DNA of 64,000 nt, from the NCBI GenBank assembly GCA_910587025.1, contig CAJUKR010000001.1:1-64000 (forward strand), written 5' to 3'. This DNA is from an uncultured Christensenellaceae bacterium. GTDB lineage: Bacteria; Bacillota; Clostridia; Christensenellales; Pumilibacteraceae. Below, one piece after another: positions 53,731 to 60,949 of the stretch. The notes beneath the pieces were generated by a model that saw only the letters and a program-made list of their open reading frames with translations, was not told where the DNA came from and did no database searches. Both the position numbers and the translations under genes were made by a program. The stretch's first letter is position 1, and each line of letters starts with the position of its first letter.

Positions 53731-54426
53731 TCAGCCTATATACGTGCCGATTTTTTCACCCATAGCGGCTTTTACGATGCTGTTCGGCTCGTCGAGAGCA
53801 AACGTGATGATGGGGATATTATTCTCCATACACGTCGTGATCGCAGTCGTATCGAGCGCCACAAGTCTGCGGTTGATCACCTCGAGATAGGAAAGTTTAT
53901 CCAGCTTTTTCGCATCGGGATTCTTTTTCGGATCGCTGTCGTATACGCCGTCCACGTTTTTCGCCATGAGAAGCGCGCCCGCGCCGATTTCGGCGGCACG
54001 GAGAGCGGCACCCGTATCGGTGGAGAAATAGGGATTGCCCGTTCCGCAGGCAAACAATACAATGCGTCCCATCTCGAAATGACGGAGCGCCTTACGGAAC
54101 AAAAACGGTTCCGCAACGGCAGGTATGGAAAGCGCGGTTTGCAAACGCGTCTGCACGCCTTTCTTTTCGATCGCGTCCTGAAGCGCGAGCCCGTTCATTA
54201 TCGTGGCAAGCATGCCCATATGGTCTGCCGTAACGCGATTCATATTCGTGCCCTGGCGTCCGCGCCAGAAATTACCTCCGCCCATGACGACCGCAACTTC
54301 GATACCCTTATTATGGAGTTCTACGATCTGAGACACGACATGTTCGACCATCGAGGGATCGATACCCGATCCGCTGTCACCGGCAAGTGCCTCGCCGCTG
54401 ATTTTCAGAAGAATTCTCTTATACAT
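53731..54426 (-). CDS. pyrH: Uridylate kinase
   Basis: It phosphorylates UMP to UDP. I chose the ATG at 54424-54426 (231 residues), which has GGAG 6 nt upstream; earlier in-frame codons would enter the tsf terminator. The N-terminal RILLKISGEALAG, then VVMGGGNFWRGRQG near residue 50, MNRVTADHMGMLATIMNGLA and FACGTGNPYFSTDTGAALRA-type blocks (in part) are typical of PyrH. Confidence 0.96.
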   Translation of the reverse strand: MYKRILLKISGEALAGDSGSGIDPSMVEHVVSQIVELHNKGIEVAVVMGGGNFWRGRQGTNMNRVTADHMGMLATIMNGLALQDAIEKKGVQTRLQTALSIPAVAEPFLFRKALRHFEMGRIVLFACGTGNPYFSTDTGAALRAAEIGAGALLMAKNVDGVYDSDPKKNPDAKKLDKLSYLEVINRRLVALDTTAITTCMENNIPIITFALDEPNSIVKAAMGEKIGTYIG

Positions 54427-54450
54427 TGCTCTCTCCATGTGATTTTTAAG

Positions 54451-54475
54451 AAAAAGGAACACCGAAGCGTTCCTT
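54451..54475 (-). terminator. Rho-independent terminator after tsf
   Basis: A 9-bp stem (54454-54462 with 54467-54475) closed by a CTTCGG-type tetraloop is followed by TTTTTCTT on the minus strand. No promoter is evident before pyrH, so some read-through is likely. Confidence 0.82.
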
Positions 54476-54482
54476 TTAAGTT

Positions 54483-55403
54483 TTATTTTCCGGACATCTT
54501 TGCGACTTCCTCTGCGAGATTGTCGACTTTCTTTTCCAGCCCCTCGCCCATTACGAGGCGAACGAACTTATTGAGTTTGATTTTCGTTCCCGTCGCTTTG
54601 GAAACGTTTGCGACGAGCTGCGCCACGGTGACCGAAGAATCTTTCGCAAAAGGCTGATCGACGAGACAATTCTCCTTAAGGCTCTTCTGCAGTCTGCCGA
54701 CAAGCATTTTTTCGAGAATGTCGTCGGGCTTGTTCGCGTTCTTGGGATCGTTCTTTGCCTGAACGAGAAGTATAGCCTTTTCTTTTTCGATATAATCGGC
54801 GGGCACTTCGGACACATCGACGTGAGAAGGCGAGAACGCCGCGATGTGCATTGCGATGTCATGCGCCATTTCTTTGATCTCCGCGGAAGCGGGCTTATCC
54901 GTTTCCACTTCGAGCATAACGCCGATCTTACCGCCGTTGTGAAGATAAATTTCCTCAACGCCCTCTTTAACTTCGAATTTCTCGAAGCGGCGGGCGGTAA
55001 TCTTCTCACCGCATTTTGCGGTTTCCGCGTTCATAAGTTCGGTAACGGTGCTTCCGTCGATTTCGGTTTCGAGCAAAGCGTCAACGGATGCGGGCGCGTT
55101 GTCGGCAACGCCTTTGGCAACTTTTGATACAAGCGCGCGGAAACCGTCCGTATTGGCTACGAAATCGGTTTCGCAGTTAAGCTCCACAAGTACGCCGACA
55201 TGATCGGACGTATAACCGCCGATAAGTCCCTCGCTTGCGATGCGGCTTGCTTTCTTTGCCGCGATCGATACGCCTATTTCTCTGAGATATTCGACTGCCT
55301 TTTCCTTGTCGCCGTCGGTATGAGTGAGAGCTTTTTTGCAGTCCATCATTCCGGCGCCGGTGATCTCACGGAGTTCGGCAACGTCCTTAGCTGTAAAATT
55401 CAT
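54483..55403 (-). CDS. tsf: Translation elongation factor Ts
   Basis: EF-Ts recharges EF-Tu with GTP. The 306-residue protein shows the N-terminal UBA-like LREITGAGMMDCKKALTHTD, then EKAVEYLREIGVSIAAKKAS, and the dimer core VLVELNCETDFVANTDGF near residue 72. The C-terminal part contains the repeated coiled-coil region. It lies 26 nt after rpsB, with a GGAGG site. Confidence 0.97.
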   Translation of the reverse strand: MNFTAKDVAELREITGAGMMDCKKALTHTDGDKEKAVEYLREIGVSIAAKKASRIASEGLIGGYTSDHVGVLVELNCETDFVANTDGFRALVSKVAKGVADNAPASVDALLETEIDGSTVTELMNAETAKCGEKITARRFEKFEVKEGVEEIYLHNGGKIGVMLEVETDKPASAEIKEMAHDIAMHIAAFSPSHVDVSEVPADYIEKEKAILLVQAKNDPKNANKPDDILEKMLVGRLQKSLKENCLVDQPFAKDSSVTVAQLVANVSKATGTKIKLNKFVRLVMGEGLEKKVDNLAEEVAKMSGK

Positions 55404-55429
55404 ATTATCGTTCCTCCGATATTATTCGA

Positions 55430-56197
55430 TTATTCCGCGTCGCCGGACTGAGCCTCGGCGACGGTAGCGACTGCCTGAGCGGCTTCCGCTCTTTTCTGAG
55501 CGAGCGCTTCCTCGCCCTCTCTCGATTCGATAACGGCGTCAGCCATTGCGCCCGCGATAAGTTTGATGGCGCGGATAGCGTCGTCGTTGCCGGGAATAAC
55601 GTAATCCACTTCGTCGGGATCGCAGTTGGTGTCCACGATGCCTACGATGGGTATATTGAGCTTACGCGCTTCCGCAACCGCAAGATGCTCTTTCTTGGGA
55701 TCGACGACAAAGAGCGCCCCGGGAAGGCTGCGCATATCTTTGATACCGCCGAGATTCGTTTCGAGCTTGTCGCGCTCCTGCGTGAGCTGCATGACTTCCT
55801 TTTTAGGAAGAAGCGAAAATTCGTTCATGCTCTCCATCTGATTGAGCTTGTTGAGACGATCGATTCTCGAACGGATCGTCGAAAAGTTCGTCAGCGTACC
55901 GCCCAACCAACGCGCGGTAATGTAGTACATGCCGCAACGCTGAGCTTCGGTCGCGATCGCTTCCTGAGCCTGTTTCTTCGTTCCTACGAAGAGAATCGAT
56001 TTACCGCTGTCGGCTACGCTCTTGATAAAGTTGTAAGCCTCGTCGATAAGACCGACCGTTTTTTCGAGGTTGATGATATAAATATCGTTCCTCGCGGTGT
56101 AGATGTACTTCTTCATTTTGGGATTCCACTTTCTCGTGGCGTGACCGAAGTGTACACCTGCTTCCAGCAACTGTTTCATCGAAACTACGTTTGCCAT
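55430..56197 (-). CDS. rpsB: 30S ribosomal protein S2
   Basis: I chose the ATG at 56195-56197 (255 residues), which has AGGAGG 6 nt upstream and gives the standard N-terminus [20 protein letters not shown]. Other S2 blocks are [30 protein letters not shown] and [21 protein letters not shown] (in part). The C-terminal tail is Ala/Glu-rich. It heads the rpsB-tsf operon and has a leader of about 100 nt. Confidence 0.97.
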   Translation of the reverse strand: MANVVSMKQLLEAGVHFGHATRKWNPKMKKYIYTARNDIYIINLEKTVGLIDEAYNFIKSVADSGKSILFVGTKKQAQEAIATEAQRCGMYYITARWLGGTLTNFSTIRSRIDRLNKLNQMESMNEFSLLPKKEVMQLTQERDKLETNLGGIKDMRSLPGALFVVDPKKEHLAVAEARKLNIPIVGIVDTNCDPDEVDYVIPGNDDAIRAIKLIAGAMADAVIESREGEEALAQKRAEAAQAVATVAEAQSGDAE

Positions 56198-56298
56198 TTT
56201 GTTCCTCCTGTTAAGCCTCCCCGCCGCTTGAATTTTGCCCGAGGTCACGGAAATTTTCCGCACAGTCACGGACGGCAAAGCGGGTGCGTATTCAAACG
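56198..56298 (-). promoter_or_regulatory. 5' leader of rpsB, possible autoregulatory site
   Basis: The predicted transcript starts near 56298 and has about 100 nt before the S2 start codon. The leader holds a stem GCGTTTGAATACGC near its 5' end, a CGGAAAATTTCCG stem, and two CCGTGAC copies. Ribosomal protein S2 operons often carry autogenous control elements, but I cannot match this one to a known class. Confidence 0.35.
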
Positions 56299-56303
56299 CA
56301 ATA

Positions 56304-56333
56304 ATTATAACACAAAGAAGTACCGGAAAGCAA
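56304..56333 (-). promoter_or_regulatory. Promoter for rpsB-tsf
   Basis: TTGCTT (56328-56333) and TATAAT (56304-56309) are 18 nt apart on the minus strand with an extended TGT before the -10 box. The -35 part falls inside the hairpin at 56317-56350. Confidence 0.6.
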
Positions 56334-56350
56334 ACGTTTTTCGGTACTTC
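56317..56350 (-). terminator. Hairpin after the DUF1292 gene, weak terminator
   Basis: Arms 56317-56325 and 56342-56350 pair perfectly over 9 bp (GAAGTACCG / CGGTACTTC), with A/T-rich bases in the loop that can extend pairing. On the minus strand it is followed by TTTGTGTT, a poor T tract. Confidence 0.5.
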
Positions 56351-56385
56351 TGTATAGCTTTATTGCGAATATTTTACTTAAAATG

Positions 56386-56730
56386 TCATTCTTTTTTACC
56401 GCAATCGCCCGCCGAAGGACAACCCTCGCAGGATTCGTCGCACTCTCCGTCCGAAGTGGCGCGGAGATACTCTTCGAACACCGCTTCCTGCACGGCTTCG
56501 TCTTCTACGGGATAGAAGAAATCGTCGTCTTCCCCTTCCGTTTCCTCGATCCTGAATATTACGACTTCGTCGTCAGCAATTCCGTCGATTTCTTCCGCGG
56601 GCTGAAGAAGAGCGTAAAGCTCGCCCTCGTATTCCACAACGGCAACCTCATAAAAATCCATGGGTTTATCTTCCTCGTCAAAGAGGGTGATGATTTCTTC
56701 GTCGTCGATAAGTTGTACTTTCTCGTCCAT
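56386..56730 (-). CDS. DUF1292 domain-containing protein
   Basis: This acidic 114-residue protein matches the DUF1292 pattern: EEIITLFDEEDKPMDFYEVA near residue 11, YEGELYALLQPAEE, DDEVVIFRIEE. Function is unknown in the family, though it is usually next to ruvX (yqgF), as here. The last 20 residues add an unusual cluster of five cysteines (CDESCEGCPSAGDC) that is not part of the core domain. It starts 3 nt after the ruvX stop with an AAGGAG site. Confidence 0.88.
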   Translation of the reverse strand: MDEKVQLIDDEEIITLFDEEDKPMDFYEVAVVEYEGELYALLQPAEEIDGIADDEVVIFRIEETEGEDDDFFYPVEDEAVQEAVFEEYLRATSDGECDESCEGCPSAGDCGKKE

Positions 56731-56733
56731 ATT

Positions 56734-57156
56734 TTACTCCTTGCGCGTTTTTGCCGCGCTCATATAATCACTTAATATTATTTGCGCCGACAGCTTGTCG
56801 GTATACTTTTTCATGTCTCTCTTTTTTACCCCGCCCTCGGCAAGGTATTCTTCGGCTTCGAGCGTAGTCCATCGCTCGTCGTAATATTCGACCGTCAATC
56901 CCGTTACTCTTCCCAGTACGCGCCCGAACGCACGGGTCTTCGAAGCTCTCTCTCCTTCCGTCCCGTCCGGCATGAGCGGCAAGCCGATAATTATTTTTTC
57001 GACCCCGTCGTCCGCAACGATCTTTTCCGCGACCGAAACGGCGTCCCTCATACTTTTCACCTTTACGGATGAAAGAGGATATGCAAGGATCTCTTCCGTA
57101 TCGCTTTCGGCAAAACCGACATATCGGTCGCCGTAATCTATTCCGAGAAGTTTCAT
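56734..57156 (-). CDS. ruvX: Holliday junction resolvase-like protein RuvX/YqgF
   Basis: This RNase H-fold nuclease is implicated in 16S rRNA 3' processing and DNA repair. I chose the ATG at 57154-57156 (140 residues): KLLGIDYGDRYVGFAESD has the first catalytic Asp, KIIIGLPLMPDGTEG follows, and VEYYDERWTTLEAEEYL and SAQIILSDYM supply later positions. No ribosome site precedes it; a near-perfect promoter -10 ends 7 nt upstream, so the mRNA should be leaderless. Confidence 0.93.
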   Translation of the reverse strand: MKLLGIDYGDRYVGFAESDTEEILAYPLSSVKVKSMRDAVSVAEKIVADDGVEKIIIGLPLMPDGTEGERASKTRAFGRVLGRVTGLTVEYYDERWTTLEAEEYLAEGGVKKRDMKKYTDKLSAQIILSDYMSAAKTRKE

Positions 57157-57163
57157 TATTCGT

Positions 57164-57192
57164 ATTATACCATATCGGACAATGATTGTAAA
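57164..57192 (-). promoter_or_regulatory. Sigma-A-type promoter for ruvX
   Basis: TTTACA (57187-57192) and TATAAT (57164-57169) are exactly 17 nt apart on the minus strand, with an extended TGG before the -10 box. Only 7 nt separate the -10 box and the ATG. The -35 box starts just after the terminator of the previous operon. Confidence 0.78.
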
Positions 57193-57193
57193 C

Positions 57194-57215
57194 AAAAAAG
57201 CGGAAATATTTCCGC
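57194..57215 (-). terminator. Rho-independent terminator after the Fe-S assembly operon
   Basis: The palindrome GCGGAAATATTTCCGC (57200-57215) forms a 6-bp GC-rich stem with a small AT loop, extended by A-T pairs, and is followed by six T on the minus strand. Confidence 0.82.
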
Positions 57216-57223
57216 CTTGTTTG

Positions 57224-57448
57224 TTAATTGCCGGATTCGCAATTACCGTTTTCGCAACAATCGCAGTTGCAATCGCTTCCGCATTCGCATTGCATCGAAG
57301 CCGCCTGACCGCCGTTCTGCATTTCTTTCATCTTGGATCCGACTGCCTGAGTCACATCGTCGACGAGCTGCTTGCACGGCTTGCACGTTTTGACAAGTAC
57401 GGCGCCGAGTGCGACTCCCGCCGTAAGCCCTATGAGCATACCTTTCAT
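57224..57448 (-). CDS. Small Cys-rich protein with N-terminal membrane segment
   Basis: I chose the ATG at 57446-57448 (74 residues), with GGAGG 5 nt upstream. The first 20 residues form a glycine-rich hydrophobic helix as in YtxH-like proteins, then KTCKPCKQL and an amphipathic helix. The last 23 residues hold seven cysteines (CECGSDCNCDCC...C), resembling a metallothionein-type metal-binding tail. It is the last gene of the rrf2-nifS-iscU operon. Its CGGAGG site can pair with CCTCCG 14 nt upstream (57473-57478), which may mask it. Function unknown; metal or Fe-S handling is inference. Confidence 0.7.
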   Translation of the reverse strand: MKGMLIGLTAGVALGAVLVKTCKPCKQLVDDVTQAVGSKMKEMQNGGQAASMQCECGSDCNCDCCENGNCESGN

Positions 57449-57512
57449 AAACACCTCCGTTTTTATTCTTTGCGGAGGCGGAAATATTATGCGTCTTTTC
57501 TTAAGCAAAAAA

Positions 57513-57914
57513 TTATCTTGCCGAAGGCTCCGCGACCGCGCCTTCCTTCTTATAATTTTCAAGATAGTTTTTGATCGCCGCCTTTATCGCGCCTTCGGCG
57601 AGGACGGAACAGTGTATCTTCTGCGCGGGAAGACCGCCGAGTTCCTCCACCACTTCGCGGTTCGTCAACGCAAGAGCCTCATCCACTGTCTTGCCCTTGA
57701 TCATTTTCGTGGCTATCGACGACGTTGCGACCGCCGCCGCGCAACCGTACGTCTGAAACCTGACTTCCTCTATGATACCGTTTTCTATACGCATGGTTAT
57801 CTTCATAATGTCGCCGCAAGCCGCGTTGCCGACCTGACCGACGGCGTTTGCGTTCTCCACCTCTCCGACGTTCGCGGGAGCGCGGAACTCGTTCATTACT
57901 TTTTCGTTGTACAT
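57513..57914 (-). CDS. iscU: Fe-S cluster assembly scaffold IscU/NifU-like
   Basis: This 133-residue scaffold receives sulfur from NifS and builds Fe-S clusters. The three cluster cysteines are seen in GNAACGDIM, QTYGCAAAVA and KIHCSVLAE. The Asp beside the first Cys is kept. It starts with VMNEFRAPANVGEVENANAVG, the typical N-terminus. It lies 40 nt after nifS. Confidence 0.94.
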   Translation of the reverse strand: MYNEKVMNEFRAPANVGEVENANAVGQVGNAACGDIMKITMRIENGIIEEVRFQTYGCAAAVATSSIATKMIKGKTVDEALALTNREVVEELGGLPAQKIHCSVLAEGAIKAAIKNYLENYKKEGAVAEPSAR

Positions 57915-57954
57915 AATATATTTATCTCCTTGGATTCCGAATAAACGTCTTAAA

Positions 57955-59121
57955 TCACAATGACGTAAGCGGGCTCATTTTACGCAGCCGCTCTACCTCG
58001 CGCTTGAGTACGTCGACTACGTAATCGACGTCGTTCTCCTCTGTATTCTTGCCGAAAGTAAAGCGTATCGAGCCGTGCGCGATCTCGACCGGCACGCCTA
58101 TCGCCATGAGGACATGCGACGGTTCGAGTGACCCCGACGAGCATGCCGACCCCGACGAGCATGCTATACCCGCAAGGTCGAGGGACAACAGCAACGACTC
58201 GCCCTCGATAAATTCGAACGTCACGTTCGCATTCTGCGGAACGCGGTTTTTCATTCCGCCGTTGACGCGTATGCGCGGGATCTCCGCGCCGATCCTTTCT
58301 ATGAAACGATCGCGGAGCGCGCGCACCTTTTTGTTGTTTTCTTCCATTTCTTCGACGGTGAGTCTCAGCGCTTCCGCCATTCCGACCACGGCGGGGACGT
58401 TCGTCGTCCCTCCGCGCATAGTACGCTCCTGATGTCCGCCTATCATGAACTTGTCCGGCTTTACGCCGCTCTTGACGAACAACACTCCGATGCCTTTCGG
58501 TCCGTAGATCTTATGTCCCGAAAAAGACATGAGATCCGCGTTGGTATCGCGCACATCGATCTTCATACTGCTCATAGCCTGCACCGCGTCGGTATGAAAC
58601 AATGCGCCGCGCCTATGAGCCGTTTCGGCAAGCTCTTTTACGGGCTGAACGGTACCTATCTCGTTGTTCGCCGTCATTACGCTGACCAGTACGGTCTTGT
58701 CCGTCAATGCTTTTTCGAGCGTTTCGGGCTTTACCGTTCCGTCCGAATCGACGGGCAAAAACGTCACGTCGAAACCGTGTTTTTCCATATACTTCACGGA
58801 CTCGAGAAGCGACGGATGTTCGATCTGTGTCGTGATGATATGATTGCGACCCGTTTCTTCGCGATACCTGATCGCAGTTCCTTTTACCGCCCAGTTGTTT
58901 GCTTCCGTTCCGCCCGACGTAAAATATATTTCCGTACGCTTTGCGTTTATACAATCGGCTATCGTCCGACGCGCGTTATCTACTGCGGCGGCGGCTTCTC
59001 TTCCGTAAGAATGCACCGAATTGGCGTTACCGTATATATCGGTCATATACGGCGTCATGACTTCGAGCACACGCTTGTCTATCGGAGTCGTTGCGGCGTA
59101 ATCGAGATAAACTCTTTTCAT
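57955..59121 (-). CDS. nifS: Cysteine desulfurase (NifS/IscS)
   Basis: This PLP enzyme takes sulfur from cysteine for Fe-S assembly. I chose the ATG at 59119-59121 (388 residues), which has GGAGG 4 nt upstream and gives the standard RVYLDYAATTPIDKRV start. The PLP lysine is in DLMSFSGHKIYGPKGIG, and the catalytic Cys is in SSGSACSSGSLEPSHVL. The DNA for ACSSGS is present twice in tandem (58129-58146 and 58147-58164, 17 of 18 bases equal), but both copies are expected in this family. It overlaps rrf2 by 4 nt. Confidence 0.95.
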   Translation of the reverse strand: MKRVYLDYAATTPIDKRVLEVMTPYMTDIYGNANSVHSYGREAAAAVDNARRTIADCINAKRTEIYFTSGGTEANNWAVKGTAIRYREETGRNHIITTQIEHPSLLESVKYMEKHGFDVTFLPVDSDGTVKPETLEKALTDKTVLVSVMTANNEIGTVQPVKELAETAHRRGALFHTDAVQAMSSMKIDVRDTNADLMSFSGHKIYGPKGIGVLFVKSGVKPDKFMIGGHQERTMRGGTTNVPAVVGMAEALRLTVEEMEENNKKVRALRDRFIERIGAEIPRIRVNGGMKNRVPQNANVTFEFIEGESLLLSLDLAGIACSSGSACSSGSLEPSHVLMAIGVPVEIAHGSIRFTFGKNTEENDVDYVVDVLKREVERLRKMSPLTSL

Positions 59122-59534
59122 AGATCCTCCCGCCCGTGAGCAACGCTCGCAAGCGAACTTGTTCTGAATATTTCGTTGATTTGTTTTTCTATGGCTTCGA
59201 ACGTGGATTTGTCGCGGCACGACTTTCCGCACTTCTTTCCGCAACCCGGATCGAGCGTACTTCCGCAACCGATTTCGAACGAATCGTCCACCGCGACCAG
59301 AATATCGTACAGGGAAATATCGCGAGCGGAACGCGCAAGCGAATAGCCGCCGCTCGCTCCCCGCGTGCTGACCAACACTCCCCCTTTGACAAGACTGCTC
59401 AGTATCTGCTCGAGATATTTCTCGCTCAGTTCGGCTTTTTCGGCAAGCAGCGGCAAACAGACGGGAGTTTTCTCTTCCGTCGCAATCAGCGCGCACGCCC
59501 TTATTCCGTATACCGCTCTCGATGACAGTTTCAT
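59118..59534 (-). CDS. Rrf2 family transcriptional regulator (IscR-like)
   Basis: This 138-residue winged-helix regulator begins KLSSRAVYGIRACALIA and contains LAEKAELSEKYLEQILSSL and the GASGGYSLAR wing. The cluster region CGSTLDPGCGKKCGKSC offers four or more cysteines, so it probably binds an Fe-S cluster, as IscR does. It precedes nifS and iscU, so it should control Fe-S assembly. I chose the ATG at 59532-59534, 4 nt after a GGTAGGA site. Confidence 0.92.
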   Translation of the reverse strand: MKLSSRAVYGIRACALIATEEKTPVCLPLLAEKAELSEKYLEQILSSLVKGGVLVSTRGASGGYSLARSARDISLYDILVAVDDSFEIGCGSTLDPGCGKKCGKSCRDKSTFEAIEKQINEIFRTSSLASVAHGREDL

Positions 59535-59540
59535 AATTCC

Positions 59541-59558
59541 TACCTTTTTACTATGGTA
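59541..59558. promoter_or_regulatory. Candidate Rrf2 operator near the operon start
   Basis: TACC and GGTA form an inverted repeat with a 10-nt spacer, located between the -10 box and the rrf2 start codon and covering the likely transcription start. The size suits a dimeric Rrf2 regulator, but no consensus is confirmed. The repeat is short and could be chance. Confidence 0.3.
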
Positions 59559-59586
59559 TTTTATCACGACAATATGTATATGTCAA
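59558..59586 (-). promoter_or_regulatory. Sigma-A-type promoter for rrf2-nifS-iscU
   Basis: A perfect TTGACA (59581-59586) and TAAAAT (59558-59563) are exactly 17 nt apart on the minus strand, with TGA before the -10 box. Confidence 0.8.
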
Positions 59587-59617
59587 GAAAAAGCATACCG
59601 AAACAATAGGATTTTTC

Positions 59618-59656
59618 AAAAAAATTACGGATCGCTCCGAAGAAACGATCCGTAAT
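59618..59656 (-). terminator. Rho-independent terminator after glyA
   Basis: A perfect 11-bp stem (59624-59634 with 59646-59656, arms ATTACGGATCG / CGATCCGTAAT) with an 11-nt loop is followed by seven T on the minus strand. Confidence 0.92.
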
Positions 59657-59690
59657 ATCGTATTATAACATCGTTATTTATCCGTTCGTA

Positions 59691-60938
59691 TCATCCGAGT
59701 TCGGGATAAAGCGGAAACGATGCGCAAAGTTTCGCAACTTCTTCCAAAACTTCGGCAAGAGCCGCTTCCTTTTCTTTTATAACTCGGCTTATAAGGCGCG
59801 CTATGACGCGCATTTCGTTTTCTTTCATTCCGCGCGAAGTCGCCGCGGGTACGCCCACTCTTATACCGCTCGTAACAAAAGGCTTTTCGGGATCGTTGGG
59901 GATCGCGTTTTTATTTACGGTGATATGGCAATCGTCAAGCAGATGTTCGAGTTCTTTTCCCGTAACTTTATTCTTAACGAGCTTGATAAGCATGAGATGA
60001 TTATCCGTACCGCCCGATACCATATCGATATCCTGCTTGCGGAACTCGTCCGCCATTGCGGCGGCGTTAAGCACGATCTGATGCTGATAAGCCTTGAATT
60101 CGGGAGAAAGCGCCTCTTTGAAAGCAACGGCTTTTCCCGCGATAACGTGCATAAGCGGTCCGCCCTGCGTACCGGGAAAAATCGATTTGTTGATCTTCTT
60201 CGCGATCTCTTCGTCATTCGTCAGTATCATGCCGCCGCGAGGACCTCTGAGCGTTTTGTGCGTCGTCGTGGTGACAACGTCGGCATACGGGAACGGCGAA
60301 GGATGCTCGCCGGCAACGACAAGACCCGCAATATGCGCGATATCCACCATAAAGTACGCGCCGACTTTATCGCATATTTCGCGGAAACGCTTGAAATCTA
60401 TGACGCGCGGATATGCGCTCGCGCCAGCGAGAATGAGCTTGGGCTTGCACTCGAGAGCAAGTCTTTCCACTTCGTCGTAATCGATCGTCTCGGTTTCGCC
60501 CGACAATCCGTAAGGAACTACGTTATACTGTTTTCCGCTGTAATTTACCGGACTGCCGTGCGTAAGATGACCGCCGCAGGCAAGGCTCATACCCATATAG
60601 GTGTCGCCCGTTTCGAGTAAAGCAAAGAATGCGGCATGATTGGCGTTCGCTCCGCTGTGCGGCTGAACGTTCGCGTAATTACAGCCGAAAAGTTTTTTTG
60701 CGCGCTCGATCGCAAGATTTTCCACTTCGTCCACGTACACGCAACCGCCGTAATAACGCTTTGACGGATATCCTTCGGCATACTTATTCGTAAGATGCGA
60801 TCCGACAGCGTTCATAACGGCTTCGGTAACAAAGTTTTCGCTTGCGATAAGTTCGATATTTCCCTGCTGACGTTTAAGCTCGCGCTTCATAGACTCGGCG
60901 ACTTCTTTGTCCGTCTTTTCGATGATTTCAAAATTCAT
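59691..60938 (-). CDS. glyA: Serine hydroxymethyltransferase
   Basis: It interconverts serine and glycine and feeds methylene-tetrahydrofolate to FolD. The 415-residue PLP enzyme shows [20 protein letters not shown] near residue 30, [12 protein letters not shown] near residue 55, the PLP lysine in [16 protein letters not shown] near residue 225, and the terminal [15 protein letters not shown]. An AAGGAG site precedes the ATG, 11 nt after aspS. Confidence 0.97.
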   Translation of the reverse strand: MNFEIIEKTDKEVAESMKRELKRQQGNIELIASENFVTEAVMNAVGSHLTNKYAEGYPSKRYYGGCVYVDEVENLAIERAKKLFGCNYANVQPHSGANANHAAFFALLETGDTYMGMSLACGGHLTHGSPVNYSGKQYNVVPYGLSGETETIDYDEVERLALECKPKLILAGASAYPRVIDFKRFREICDKVGAYFMVDIAHIAGLVVAGEHPSPFPYADVVTTTTHKTLRGPRGGMILTNDEEIAKKINKSIFPGTQGGPLMHVIAGKAVAFKEALSPEFKAYQHQIVLNAAAMADEFRKQDIDMVSGGTDNHLMLIKLVKNKVTGKELEHLLDDCHITVNKNAIPNDPEKPFVTSGIRVGVPAATSRGMKENEMRVIARLISRVIKEKEAALAEVLEEVAKLCASFPLYPELG

Positions 60939-60949
60939 TACTTTTCTCC

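Noticed and set aside
58129..58164. Tandem 18-bp near-identical repeat in nifS
   Set aside because: It encodes ACSSGS twice, which matches the normal cysteine desulfurase active-site loop, so it is not a recent expansion of note.
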